A program made the translations under genes and the position numbers. DNA of 64,000 nt from Phascolarctos cinereus. Lineage: Eukaryota > Chordata > Mammalia > Diprotodontia > Phascolarctidae. Numbering within the stretch: position 1 is the stretch's first letter; each line of letters begins with the position of its first letter. The notes under the pieces were generated by a model. It saw only the letters and a program-made list of their open reading frames with translations, made no database searches and was not told the origin of the DNA. This document shows positions 33,806 through 45,469 of the stretch, one piece after another. Where the stretch lies: positions 3,583,501 to 3,647,500 of the forward strand of contig NW_018343979.1 of assembly GCF_002099425.1 (NCBI RefSeq), given 5' to 3'.

Positions 33806-34274
33806 TGTGGATGGCCAGAGCTGAACAGAGAAGGCTATAGATAGGAGAGTCAGGAATCAAACAGAAGTTTAATTTCAAAGTAAGGGAAATGGCTTGAAAG
33901 TAAGGAGGGGATCTGTACACATGCTGCCGCCCTGCCCTTAGTGGGAGGGGGGAATGGCAGTGTTGGGAGATCTCAATACTTATACCAATGTCTATGCAGT
34001 AAGCTGTAGCCCTCACAATGAGGGGTAACAGCAACAATGAGATAAGTCTGATTCATAGCAGAGCTTCATGACCAGAACATGGATAGAGCAGGTGCTTCTC
34101 TAAGCTCAGAGAACATCGAGTGCTGGTCAAAGCAATATAATAATTACATGATTTTGCTGGAGGGTAAAATTATCCAGGGATGAGTGCAAAGATTGTTATG
34201 ATGCCAAGCTCAGGGCTCAGCTTGCTTGCTGGGCCTTAGTTATGGAAAAGAGGATGTCTCCTAATATCTTGATA
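33806..34274 (-). repeat. 3' LTR of the ERV-L/MaLR-like element
   Basis: Pairs with 35995-36468. Shared words include gagtcaggaatcaaacagaag, gagatctcaatacttatacc, catgaccagaacatggata and tctcctaatatcttga. Confidence 0.8.
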
Positions 34275-35994
34275 TTTTCCTCTTTTGGCCAAAGGAGGGA
34301 GGTCTGAAAGAATCCCTACCCTTGTGGCCAATAAAGGAGGGGCATAAGCCAAGATGTCATGAGAGTCCAGTTAGGTCAGGACTAGATTTGCCCAGGGAGT
34401 TAGTTCCTTGAGGATATTTGTTGGGGAAGTATGTCCCAGTTATTATTGCTAGCCATTGTTGACCTGTAAGCAGAAAAGAGAAGGAGGTAAGAGTGTACAG
34501 GGAGAAAATGCCAACACATGCTTGAATCAGAACCTTGGTGATTTGGCACATAACAAAAGAGGAAAGGAGAAAAAAACTAGGACAGTAAACTCAACCCTCA
34601 TCCAGAACTTTGGGACAGCTTTCTTATCTGGATGTTGGCTGATTCTGAGTCCATACTACATGACTCTTGAGGTTGCTGGAGGGTTCTGTCATTTACTCAG
34701 GAGCAGGCGCTTTCTCAAAATGATCCAGGAATACACATGGACAAGTTTGACAGATGGGGGAGTAGTCAGAAGGACTTGGTGGGGCCCCCTAGAAGACATA
34801 AGGATTGACAATTGTGAGAAAACTCTTTATAACAATCTTTAGAACTGAGTTTCTGGTCAGCACAGCATAAGCCCTTGGTTAAGGATCTCTAAACAACACA
34901 GAGATGATCCAGTTTCCATCCATGCAGGGCTAGGTTCAAACAATGAAAGAAAGTTTTCTCACAATTCCCATAATTGCATAATTACATTAAGTCAGGTACA
35001 GATCAAATTACTTAGAGGTCTCACAATGGACTAGTTCTGAGAAAAGAGATTTAAATGTCGCCAAGGTAACCAAGAAAACTAAAAACATAAATCACACAAA
35101 GCAAACAATAATTATCACCAGTGTTAACTAACATCAAGTCTCCTTGTATCCTAGTAACCTATACTCAATATCCATTTAATCAGCACATTAAAATGTCTCA
35201 TGGAGTTATCTAGTCTCTAGACATCTTTTCTTAGCCAAAGGCTTTATTCTCAGGGCAGATCTAAAGGGGTTCTGCTTCTTTGGTTCCAAATGTAGAGGTT
35301 CCTAGATAATTCTGATAATAATATCATTTAAATTTGCTTCTCCAATTTTGAAACTTCAGAGAATTTCAGTTCATGTGCCATTTGTTATTTCTATCCTTAC
35401 TTAAAATCTTTTACCTGATATAAAAATCTTTAAAAATTTGTGAGGATTCAACCATAAAATGAACTCTTCTGCCTTTTAAAATGATCAAACAGATACTTTA
35501 GTAATGGGAAAATAATTTCACTTTCTTTACCATTATCCACACAATTTATGGGTAAAATCTTAATCCAATTTTGAGAACTTATTATTAAAACATACGTAAA
35601 GCCTGAATTTCTATGACAGATAAATTTGGAAGCCAATCATATTCACATGTATATAGTTCTTAGAGAAAACAGTCTGATCCTACTGCTTTCTCAACATTTA
35701 CTATTCCATCCAATTAGAAAACTTTCACATTACATCTTTGTCTTATTACTTGTTTTCCCCTTAGGAAGATATAATTCTGACCACAGATACAGGTTAAAAT
35801 TGTAAAATGTTCATACTTGCATTTTATTATAGTCCAGGATTCACCAGATGAGAGAGGTCAGAGTCCAAAGAAATTAATCTACAGTGGTGCCTAATCTGTT
35901 CCCAGTGGTACTAGAGAGTCCAATGGCCCCTTTCCATGTCCAGTCCCACTTCTGACACCAAATAATATCAACTGGACTGAACCAGCCCCTAATC

Positions 35995-36468
35995 TGTAGA
36001 TGGGTGGAGCTGCACAGAACAGGCTAGAGACAGGAGTCAGGAATCAAACAGAAGTTTAATTTCAAAGTGAGGAAAATGGTTTGCAATCAAGGAGTGGATC
36101 TAGACACATGTGCTGGGGCCCTGCCCTTAGTGGGGTGGGGGGAGAATGGCAGTTTGGGGAGATCTCAATACTTATACCAATGGCTGTTCAGTGAGCTGTA
36201 GCCCTGACAATGAGTGGTTACAAAAAACAATGAGACAGATTTGATCCATAACAGGGATTCATGACCAGAACATGGATACAACAGATGCTTGTCAATCTCA
36301 GAGAACACCTGATGCTGGTCAAAACAATACAATAATTATATGATTTTGCCAGGGGGTGAGATCATCCAGAGGATGAGCACAAAGAATTGTTGTTATGCCA
36401 AACTTAGGGCTCCACTTGCTTGTTGGGCCTTAGCTCTAGAAAACAGGTTGTCTCCTAATATCTTGACA
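35995..36468 (-). repeat. 5' LTR of the ERV-L/MaLR-like element
   Basis: Direct repeat of 33806-34274 in the same orientation, ending at the point where L2 sequence (gttgagtgatgag) resumes. Confidence 0.8.
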
Positions 36469-36603
36469 TAGTTGAGTGATGAGAATAAAAACAAAATTGC
36501 AAGATCTAAGAAGCTAGTGAGAGGAAAGGAAGTAAAGGCAAAAAGAGTAGAAAACTTTTTTTCTAGGAGTTTGTCTGTGAAAGCAATAAAGCATACAGGA
36601 CAA

Positions 36604-36734
36604 GGGGCAATGTGGTGATACAGTAGTTAGATCACTAGCCCTGGAATCAAGAGCATCTGAATTCAAATCCAGCCTCAGACACTTACTATCTGTATGACCC
36701 TGGGCAAGTCACTTAACTCTGATTGTCTATACCA
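36604..36734 (+). mobile_element. CORE-SINE inserted in L2
   Basis: ggggcaatgtggtgatacagtag, tagccctggaatcaagagcatctgaattcaaatcc (in part), cctgggcaagtcacttaactctgattgtc. L2 resumes on its right side with a short gacaa overlap. Confidence 0.85.

Positions 36735-36789
<55 letters not shown>
36735..36789. repeat. (ATCT)n tetranucleotide microsatellite
   Basis: About thirteen perfect tatc units at the 3' tail of the preceding SINE. Confidence 0.97.
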
Positions 36790-37159
36790 GACAATAGTTT
36801 GAATGGATGGTAAGACCAAATGATAATCATTTTAAGGTTGAGGAAGAAGTGACTATGTTTGTAGAAATAAGAGGAATGTCTGGTAGCAAAGAAGAGATTG
36901 AAGATTGTATAAAAAGATGGAGATGACTGTGGAGTGAAGCTCCCAGGTACAGAGTAGACTATGGGAACATAGTTACAAATAGAGGTCCATCCTTGGTAGA
37001 GATAAGGGCTATCTTTTCATTACATATTAGAGCAAATGCTGAAAGAATGGAGTATGATGTTATGGTATTTTGAGAGGTAAAACAGTGAAAAAGAGTGTAC
37101 TCATAGCAAATCAATTCAATTTTCTGGTTAAAGAGTGGTCAATTTTCTTTGCTGAAAGG

Positions 37160-38355
37160 GAGGAAAGAAAGTTGGTTCTGGAACTTTGAAGAAAATATTC
37201 AAAGTTTTTCTTTGTCATCAGTCTAAATTTGGCTATAGTTTTCCAGGAACTCAGAGGACATTTCAGAAGTCAAAGAGATAAGTAAAATCTAGTAGAGTAG
37301 TTAACCCCCTGAGTGTCATAAGAAATAATTTCAGAAGAATGAAGGCTTTATTACTCCATTTTAATATATCCCAACTGACATATCAATGGCTGAATATGAA
37401 GTCACTCTATTCTGCTGGAGAACATCAAGATAAATTGGAAGCTAGTCTTTTTTGACCTTAATAGCTCTTAAGGAAAGTGACTTCTAGAAATAAAAACATA
37501 TTTCTTGGTTTGGCCAAATCAACTGTGCTATAGATTAGAATGTATTGGGATTAATTTTTTCAAAAGACATGAATCATTAGTATGTATATATTATTGTAGA
37601 TTTGCTATAATTTTTGAACATGAGACACTACAGTACTGGCCAGGTAACCAGAATGGTGGGCATGTACTTGTCCTTTGAGACTATGACTCTATATGGCCTT
37701 TCCACAAAAAAATGTAAGCCAATTACAATTACAGAGAGACATAGAACAATGACTGATAGAACTTCACTAAGCAGACTGACATTGAATACTTATATACTCA
37801 GGAGGCATCACCATACTTCAAACAGGAAGAATGAGTGTAGGGTGAGGGAAGGGCTACAACCCATAATTAAATTCCCAGAGAAATGAAATAAAAATTGTCA
37901 ATTTCTCTTCACCCAGATGAGTGATCCATGAAAGTATAGCTCATACAATAGGATGGAGAACAATATGGTTCATTACCTTCCTTCTCTATTGGAGGTGTTG
38001 AGTTTTTTTTTTAAGTGTTGGTATTCTAGATTATTAAGTTACATACCCAATTCCTTTATTTATTAACAGTATTATCATAATCATTGTCATTGTCTTTCTT
38101 TCTGGTAGGAAAACCAAAAGCAAAACAAAAATTGTGTAGTTTTGTTTTCTCTTTGTGAAAAGAAAATTCACATTTTCATGGCCACATTCACTCCAAAGCT
38201 TCATCCTTTCACTTCACTGATTTCTTCCTCTTGCTCTGAAAGTGATTTAAAAACCTCTTTGTGTTCTCACACTCTCTCTTTAATCATAGCTATGTTTGTG
38301 TATGTTTTCTTTCTCCATCTATTAAATAAATGATCCCCTTTCTTATTTTCTAAAA
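37160..38355. other. No gene or clear repeat seen
   Basis: Unassigned AT-rich sequence. The 90-codon frame at 37614-37886 (starting MNMRHYSTGQ) has no recognisable domain and ordinary surrounding composition. Confidence 0.5.
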
Positions 38356-38359
38356 AAAG

Positions 38360-39200
38360 GATTATTAAACTAATAGATGAGGAAAATGCTATTGAAATAA
38401 TTTACTTGGATTTTAATGAAACTTTTGATAAATGACCTCATTCTATTCTTGTGGAGATGATGGAGAGATATGGATTATATGATAATAGAATCAGATTCAG
38501 AATTAGTTAAAAAACTGGACTCAAAGTGTGATTGTTAATGATTTCCTGTCATCATAGCAGAAAGTCTCTGGTGGAGCACTCCAGGGATCTGTATTTGACT
38601 GTGGTGGGGTGTGAAAGCATGAAAATTTTGCCTGAGTAAGCAGTGTGATATGGGAGACAGAAAAGCTAATGCATTTTTGCATTGCATGAGGAGGGACATA
38701 GCTTCCATGAATGGGGAGATGGTAATCCTACTGAATTAACCTTGTCAGACCTCTTCTGGAGTATATGTTCAGTTCTTGGCATCAGAGTTCAAGAAGGATG
38801 TTGTTAAGCTGGTGTGTGTCCATAGGAAGGCAACCAGGAAAATGAAGGGTCTTGAGGTCATGGCATAATAATTGGTTGAAGTGATGTGATGTCTTTACCC
38901 TGGAGAAAAGAAGATTAGTGGAAAGGGGTTGATAGAGGGCTTCAAGTATTTGAGGGATTGTCACATGGAGAAGGAATTAACTTTATTCTGTTTATCCCCA
39001 GAATGCAGAACCAGGAAGAATGGATGGAAATTGCAAAGTACCAGCTTAGTCTTGAAGACAGTAAAAACTTCCCAATAATTAGATCTGCCTTAAAATCAAA
39101 TGGTTTGCCTAAAGATGTGGTTGGGAAATATTTCTCAGAAGTCTTCAAACAGAGGCTGGCTGACCATTGCTCAGTTATGTTATAGTAGGGATTCCTTCCT
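38360..39200 (+). mobile_element. L3/CR1 LINE 3' part
   Basis: A reverse-transcriptase remnant around 38390-38450 reads IYLDFNETFDK, then a stop, then HSILVEMMERYG (the CR1/L3 LDF-FDKVPH block). The L3 3' region follows: ccaggaaaatgaagggtcttgaggtcatgg, gagaaaagaagattagtgg, gagggcttcaagtatttgag, gtcttcaaacagaggctggctgacc, ctcagttatgttatagtagggattcc (each in part). Broken by stops. Confidence 0.8.
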
Positions 39201-39224
39201 GGATGAGTTGGTCTACACAGCCAT

Positions 39225-39345
39225 GACTAAGTTCTTTGATTCTATGATAAATAAGCTTCCTAAGAATAGGAATTGTGCTGTATTTAGCTTTATATACTTG
39301 ATGCCTGGTATAGTGTCTTGAATACAGTAAGGGCTTAATAAATAT
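39225..39345 (+). mobile_element. L2 3'-end fragment
   Basis: ataaataagcttcctaagaatagg, tgatgcctggtatagtgtcttg and agggcttaataaatatttgttg. Confidence 0.65.
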
Positions 39346-39349
39346 TTGT

Positions 39350-40110
39350 TGAAATAAATTGAAATGTTTAAAATACTTTCATCAAAAGAATGATAGAATT
39401 TTCATTCATTTGTGGAATAAAATTTTGAGATTTCTAAACAATTCGGACATCAAAAATATTTCATTCTCAATGGATTAGACTCTGCTGTATAATGCATTTC
39501 TAGCATACTCAGTAGAAATATTATTACACTGGTGAAATTATAGCCCACACATACAATGAGTAATATGCCAATAGCATTAGAACTTATTATATATTTTAAT
39601 TAATGCATTCTGAGAATCTTTAATGTGAATTGTATCATAAAATGCATATAGAGCACCAGTGGGCACAGAGGAACAAGAAATTAATAAATGGGAAGAAACT
39701 TCCAAAAGGGGATCACAGGGATGAGTTGAAGAGGTTGTTGCAAATTGCCATGGTAGCTGACCAAGTGTCAACTTTCAGAAAAGTAAAAAATAATGCAATA
39801 AATAAGAAAGTCTTCTTTAAGAATCCCCTGTAAGTCAACAAATTTGTCAGAGTAATTAGCTGTTCTGATCACCATTAAGAATGACAGATTAAAGAAGATT
39901 TTACTTTCAATAAATGTGGAGATCAAGATCAATATTGCAGTGACTTGCAGGGATTGTGCTCTATATAATTACCAATTAATGCTTAGTATTATTATTTCTG
40001 TGTAAAATGTAGATTAGTCTTCCTTCTAGAAGACAAAAGGAAATAGATGGAGGATCATCTGTTCAGTATTCTGATTATGAAGGAGAATGTTTGTTAGTTT
40101 CCTTTTTTAA
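39350..40110. other. No gene or clear repeat seen
   Basis: AT-rich unassigned sequence; the longest frame is 67 codons. Confidence 0.5.
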
Positions 40111-40125
40111 GAATCTACTTTTTGA

Positions 40126-40269
40126 GGGGCAGCCAGGTGGCACAGTGGATAGAGTGCTGGCCCTGGATTTAGGAGGACCTGAGTTCAAATCTGACCTCAG
40201 ACACATAACACTTACTAGCTGTGTGACCCTGGGCAAGTCACTTAACCCCATTGCCTAACCAAAAAAAAA
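40126..40269 (+). mobile_element. CORE-SINE with A tail, well preserved
   Basis: Head ggggcagccaggtggcacag, CORE (tgagttcaaatctgacctcag, ctagctgtgtgaccctgggc), oligo-A tail. A 14-bp target-site duplication aatctactttttga / aatccactttttga (40112-40125, 40270-40283; one mismatch) brackets it. It is one of the youngest-looking insertions here. Confidence 0.92.
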
Positions 40270-40284
40270 AATCCACTTTTTGAC

Positions 40285-40615
40285 TAGGCACTAAGGATAC
40301 AAAGATAAGAACACAGATAGTCCCTGCCTTCAGGAAGCTTACATTCTACTTGGATTAAACAATTTGTAAGGAGATACTTATAAATAAAACATATACAAAA
40401 TAACTGCAAAGTAACATTAGAGAAAGGGAGAATAGTAAGAACAGAGAGACTCAGGAAAGGCTTGTGTGGGAGAATGCCTTTGTGGGAGTTTTGAAGGAAG
40501 CTAGGGATTTTAAGAGGCAGAGGTGAGGAGAGAGTCCATTCTAGAGAAGCCATACAGCCAGGGAAAAGACTCAGAGGGGGAAAATGGACATCATGGTCCA
40601 TTTAAATGAACATTG
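40285..40615 (-). mobile_element. L2 LINE fragment, antisense
   Basis: aggcactaaggatacaaagat, agtccctgccttcaggaagc, ttaagaggcagaggtgagg, gaagccatacagccagggaaaag. Confidence 0.75.
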
Positions 40616-40619
40616 ACTT

Positions 40620-41070
40620 AATCAACAAGCATTTGTTATGCACTTTTTAAATGACCATGGGTATTCTAGGTGATATAAATGCAAAAGTGAGATAGCTCCC
40701 TGTCCTCATGGAGCTTATATTTCCACAGAAGAGTAAAAATAGCATATATTCAAAATAAAACTCCAAAGTAATAACATGGGCACTATTAACTGGGAGAGTT
40801 AGGAAAAAAAAACTCTGAAAAAGGACCGCATTTAAGCTGTCTTAAGAGAGACAAGGATCAGAGGTCAGAAGAGAGAACATTGCAGACTTAGGGGACATCC
40901 TGTTAAAAAGGAACAAAAGAAGACAAAGCATTGTTTCATTGGAAATCAAAAATAAGCTGATATGGCTGGAATATAGAACATATGAAGAAGAATAACATGG
41001 AAAGGTAGGTCAGGGCCAGATTGCGGGATTCTTTAAATGACTGTAATATGAAGAAGGAGTGCTTCTGGAA
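40620..41070 (-). mobile_element. Second L2 fragment, antisense
   Basis: It starts again from the L2 terminus (caacaagcatttgttatgcac, cctgtcctcatggagcttat) and runs to ggaaaggtaggtcagggccag and gggattctttaaatgactg. The restart shows two separate L2 insertions in tandem. Confidence 0.75.
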
Positions 41071-41385
41071 AGAATGAGGAAAATACTTCAAAGTAAAAAT
41101 AAAGAGAAAAAAGTCAAGAAGCAGTAGTGTTTTATGACTTGTGTCAAAAGCATAGAAAGTGGAAGACTGTCACAGAGGGATATGGAGAAAAGAATGATCA
41201 CTGACTATTTCAATCTGTCTGTGGGAGGGGTAACTCTCAAAACTGGTTACAAAAAAAATAATTCTTAATAATGCAAGGGACTGAGGAGATTACTAAAGAA
41301 AAAATAGATGATTTTAATTATGTAATTTTTAAAAAGCTTTGGTATGTAATAGGAATAAACAGAAGAGCTCTCTGGTCTGCTCTGG

Positions 41386-41560
41386 GTTGTTGTTGTGTGT
41401 CCCTCATTCTTGAAGAGGACTATGACATCAGAGAGGTGATGCCATGACATGCAAGTGAGTAGGAAACACTCCATGGAGTGTTCAGCTTGAGCCCTGACCC
41501 CTTCCAGGTAATTCCATGCTCAACTCTGAAGGACTCAATGCTTTCACACAAATCAAATGT
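41386..41560 (-). mobile_element. RTE-like repeat, antisense, (GTT)n at its left end
   Basis: gttgttgttgtgtgtccctc, gaagaggactatgacatcag, gtgatgccatgacatgcaag: the same family as 59166-59350 but inverted. The sequence from 41560 to 42038 is not assigned. Confidence 0.6.
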
Positions 41561-42048
41561 TGGGTGGTTCCTTGGTCTGCTCCTTCCTCTGATTCCAGTA
41601 GATGTGGGGTGCCATGCCTGTTTAAAAGAAGGGACAGCTTTTGCTCTCTTTTTTCCTTTTCTTTTGGGAACTTTTGGCATCATGTAACACTGAGACTTCC
41701 TATGAGAGGTGGGGGCTCTTCTTTAGCATGGTGGCTATGAGTACATGGCAGTGGATACATATCCACCCACATAAATTGAGCTTAGTCCTTGGATCCCTGG
41801 ATTTTTCTTCTGTTTTCTGTTTTTTTTTTTCATTGAGCAAAGGTGACCAAAAATCAGCTCCCAAGATGAATATGTCCAGCCTTGGAAACTGTGAGTTCAA
41901 GAGGTCAGGAGCTTCTGTGACCTTCAATTGGAAATGACTTGCAATAGGAGAGCATCCTAAAATTACATACTTCTGGGTGCACAGGTGTAATGTAAAAAAG
42001 AGGTAAAGCCCTGGGTCCTATCCTAGCTTATCAAAAACATGGGCCATG

Positions 42049-44952
42049 GCCAAGATGGCGGAGTGAAAGCAGTGACTTCCTTGAACTCTCCTCCAAACCC
42101 CTCCAAATACTCATAAAAATGGCTCTAAACAAATTTTGAAGCAGCAGAACCCACAAAAAGAGTGAAACAAATTTCCAGCCCAAGACAACCTGGATGATGA
42201 TCAGAAAGGTGTATCACACTGGGCTGGGAGCACAGTGCAGCGTGGCATGGGCACGCGGGCTGCAGAGAACCTGGAGCAGGCCTCAGAGGACTGAATCGTG
42301 GGCAGCTGTGGAGGTTTCCAGACTCTTCAATCCACCAATGCCAAAGACAACTTAGAAGGTCAGTGGGAAAAGTTTGTTTCTGTCAGTGCTGAGACAGGAA
42401 GGTGGAGTTTCAGCTCCATTCCCCAAAAGCGTGGCCCTAGGGTTGGGCAGCTGCTTCCAGAGCTTACAGTCCACAGACTGAGGGGGAATCCAGTGGCTGA
42501 TCAGAGAGGGATTGCAGGGATCTCTTTGCCAGTGCTGAGGCAGGAATCTCTTGCTTTGCCCACGTTCGGATCTGGGTCATAGTTCTGGGCGGCTGGGGTG
42601 AGGAGGGACACTGGCATGGTGGAGCTTGGAGTGGCTGTGGAGAGGAACCCTTCCTCACAGTTACAGGACAGAAAAGAATACTTGTGGTCACAGGCCAGGA
42701 AAGGAGTAAACACCTCGCCCCTTATCATACCACCTTGGAAGAACTGAAAATTTATAGGTCCCTACAAGTATCTCTAAAAACAGCTGTACAAACCCTTGAA
42801 GCTTAGGACAATACATTCTCCACATTAGAAGCAGACTTTTACCTTAAAAAAAGAGTTTAAAACTCAAGTAATTGGCTGGGATCATGAGCAAGAAGTGCAA
42901 AAAAAGTCAGACCATATAATCTTACTTTGGTGAAAAAGAAGATCAAAATATACAACCAGAAGAAGAAAACAAAGTCAAATCTCCTACATCCAAAGCCTCC
43001 AAGAAAAATATGAATTGGTCCCAGGCCTTGGAAGAGCTCAAAAGGGATTTTGAGAAGCAAGCAAGGGAAGTGGAGGAAAAACTGGGAAGAGAAATGAGAG
43101 TGATGCAAGAAAATCATGAAAAACAAGTCAACAGCTTGCTAAAGGAGACCCAAAAAAATACTGAAGAAAATAACACCTTAAAAAACAGCCTAACCCAAAT
43201 GGCAAAAGAGGTCCAAAAAGCCAATGAGGAGAAATGCCCTAAAAAGAAAAATTGGCCAAATGGAAAAGGAAGTCCAAAAGATTACTGAAGAAAATACTTC
43301 CTTAAAAATTAGAATAGAGCAATTGGAAGATAGTGACTTTATGAGAAATCAAGACACTGTAAACAAATCCAAAAGAATGAAAAATTAGAAAACAATGTGA
43401 AATATCTCATTGGAAAAACAACTGACCTGGAAAATAGATCCAGGAGAGAGAATTTAAAAATTATTGGACTATCTGAAAGCCATGATCAAAAAAAGAGCCT
43501 AGACATCATCTTTCAAGAAATTATCAAGGAAAACTGCCCTGATATATAGAACCAGAGGGCAAAATAGAAATTGAAAGAATCCACAGATCTCCTCCTGAAA
43601 GAGATCCCCAAAGGAAAACTCCTAGGAATATTGTAGCCAAATTCCAGAGTTCCCAGGTCAAGGAGAAAATATTACAAGCTGCCAGAAGGAAACAATTCAA
43701 GTACTGTGGAAACACAATCAGGATAACACAAGATTTAGCAGCTTCTACATTAAAGGACCACAGGGCATGGAATATAATATTCTGGAGGGCAAAGGAGATA
43801 GGATTACAACCAAGAATCACCTACCCAGCAAAACTGAGTATAATCCTTCAGGGGAAAAAATGGTCATTCAGTGAAATAGAGGACTTTCAAGCATTCTTGA
43901 TGAAAAGACCAGAGCTGAATAGAAAATTTGACTTTCAAATACAGGACTCAAGTGGAACATGAAGAGGTAAACAGGAAAGAGAAATCATAAGAGACTTATT
44001 AAGATTGAACTGTTTACATTCCTGCATGGAAAGATGATATTATAACTCATGAGACCTTTGTCAGTATTAGGGTAGTTGGAGGAAAAAAATTATATGTATG
44101 TATATGTAGATAGATAGATAGAGGGCACAGGGTGAGTTGAAGATTAAGGGGTCATATCTGGAGAATAAAATTAAGGGATGAGAGAGGATTATACTCAGAG
44201 AAGAAGAAAGGGAGAGGTAGAATGGGGTAAATTATCTCACAAAAAAAACAGAAAAGTCTCTTACAGTGGAGGGGAAACAGGGGAAGGTGAGAGGAATGAT
44301 GAATCTTATTCTCATAGGATTTGGCTTAAGGAGGGAATAACATACACATTCAATTGGGTATGGAAATCTGTCTTACCCTACAGGAAAATAGGGGGAGAAG
44401 GGGAGAGAGAGCAGGGGGATGATAGAGAGGAGGGCAGATTGGGAAAGGGGATAATCAGAAGTAAATACTTCTGAGGAGGGACAGGGTCAAAAGAGAGACT
44501 AGAATAAATGGGAGGGCAGGATAGGATTAAGGGAAATAGAGTTAGTTTTTCACAACATGTCTACTATGGAGTGTTTTGCATAACTGCACATACAACCTAT
44601 ATTGAGTTGCTTGCCTTTTCAATGAGGGTGGGTAGGGACAGAGGAAGAGAGAAAATTTGAAACCTAAAGTTTTAAAAACATACATTTAAAAATGTTTTCA
44701 CATGCTACTGGGAAATAAGAAATGCAGGAAATGGGGTACAGAAGTCTGTGCTGCCCAACAGGAAAATAGAATGGGAAGGGGATAAGAGAAAGGGAGAGAG
44801 ATGGAAGAGAGGACAGACTAGGGGAAGGGATATTCAGAATGCATGCCATCTTGGGTGGGAGGGGGAGATGGGGTGAAATTTTGGAATTCAAAAATTTGTG
44901 GGAATGAATGTTGAAAACTAAAAATAAATAAATTTGTATTTAAAAAACAAAT
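42049..44952 (+). mobile_element. HAL1-like half-L1, copy B
   Basis: Same layout as copy A: 5'UTR from gccaagatggcggagtgaaa (to 42883), ORF1 (42884-43962), spacer to about 44545, then directly the L1 3'UTR (ttcacaacatg), a second 3' module and the end aataaataaatttg. Bracketed by a 10-bp duplication, atgggccatg (42039-42048, 44953-44962). Again no ORF2. Differences from copy A are scattered single bases and small indels, by eye a few per cent in the ORF1 and spacer parts, so both derive from one source element that already lacked ORF2. Confidence 0.85.
42884..43962 (+). pseudogene. L1/HAL1 ORF1 protein, copy B, broken
   Basis: Starts MSKKCKKSQTI at 42884 and is stopped at once by TAA 42917-42919. 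The coiled coil is open from 43010 to 43288 (QALEELKRDFEKQAREVEEKLG), including the position where copy A has its stop. It changes frame where copy A's gagaagaatgttct is shortened to gagaaatgccct. The RNA-binding and C-terminal domains follow and end at the same TGA (43960-43962) as copy A. The two copies carry different lesions, which implies an open ORF1 in the parent. Role as for copy A: an RNA chaperone of L1-type elements. Confidence 0.82.
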
Positions 44953-45294
44953 ATGGGCCATGAGGGAGAAAGTGCAAAGTTTAGTCAAAGGTGAAAGTGT
45001 GATTTAGGACTTTTGCAAAATGCTTCATATTTTGATGTTTTAAATCTCAACTTCCTAAAAAATAATATGGTACTGGGACTTATTTAAGTCAAACATGATT
45101 GAACAGACTGGATCTTAATAATACAGTATGGTCTGATATTGATGAACCCTTAATTTCCACTTGTTATACTCAGTATAAACTTTGACACAGCATTTAAATA
45201 TACCAATCCATCACAAACTTTTTTTGAACATATATTATTTGCCTTTCTGGGTCTTAGATCCTAAGGAGCATATAAAGAAACATAAACCACTTCC

Positions 45295-45435
45295 TGTCAT
45301 TATTGTTATTTCTATTTAAAAATGAGGAAATTGAGACTTTGTTGAGTCTTGCCAAGGGTTATGTAGCTAATAAGTGTGAGAACTGTTCTCTGATCTTTTC
45401 CTCTAAGGGTAGCTCTTTATCTACTATGTCACACT
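45295..45435 (-). mobile_element. MIR fragment, antisense
   Basis: aaaatgaggaaattgagactt, cttgccaagggttatgtagctaataagtgtg (in part), then ttatctactatgtcacac. Confidence 0.65.
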
Positions 45436-45469
45436 TCAGTTTGTATAATCAATAAACGGTTTTGAGCCA

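Larger units (their letters stand above)
33806..36468 (-). mobile_element. LTR retroelement of ERV-L/MaLR type, broken fossil
   Basis: Two direct repeats of about 470 bases (33806-34274 and 35995-36468) flank about 1.7 kb. On the minus strand the repeats begin TG and end CA. The polypurine tract (complement of ttttcctctttt, 34275-34286) abuts the 3' LTR. A primer-binding site complementary to tRNA-Leu (complement of gtcccacttctgacacca, about 35943-35960) lies inside the 5' LTR, some 35 bases from it. That primer and the short non-coding interior suggest an ERV-L-related or MaLR-type non-autonomous element. The LTRs differ at very roughly one site in seven or eight by eye, so it is old (probably tens of millions of years). 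It sits inside an L2 copy whose halves continue on either side. Many breaks and no long frame; it is inert. Confidence 0.75.
33000..37150 (-). mobile_element. L2 LINE, antisense, split by an LTR element and a SINE
   Basis: Left block 33000-33805: caataatctaggtgagaggtg, gagcctgaactagggtggt, ggataatgagttctggtttgg, atgcctataggccatctagatg, ttgagtcatctacatagag, aggacaaagccctggagcac, ggacagggtggtcaacaatg, gagagcagtttcagg. The next expected L2 words, gttgagtgatgag and tgagaggaaaggaag, appear only after the LTR element, at 36471 onward. The L2 is interrupted a second time by the SINE at 36604 and resumes with gacaatagtttgaatggatgg and gtttgtagaaataagaggaatg. The right limit is approximate. Confidence 0.8.

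Noticed and set aside
34456-34842. 128-codon frame
   Set aside because: It lies antisense within the interior of the old LTR element and shows no retroviral or host protein words.
36735-36789. Array-like (ATCT)n considered as a CRISPR or structured repeat
   Set aside because: A plain tetranucleotide microsatellite at a SINE tail; no spacers.
37614-37886. 90-codon frame starting MNMRHYSTGQ
   Set aside because: No domain and no supporting signals. Open frames of this length are expected by chance in 64 kb.
40126-40269. tRNA-like head considered as a tRNA gene
   Set aside because: A SINE head with CORE and A tail and target duplication; the box motifs do not make a cloverleaf tRNA.
16569-44962. 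The two half-L1 copies as a segmental duplication
   Set aside because: Flanking sequences differ completely, and each copy has its own distinct target-site duplication.
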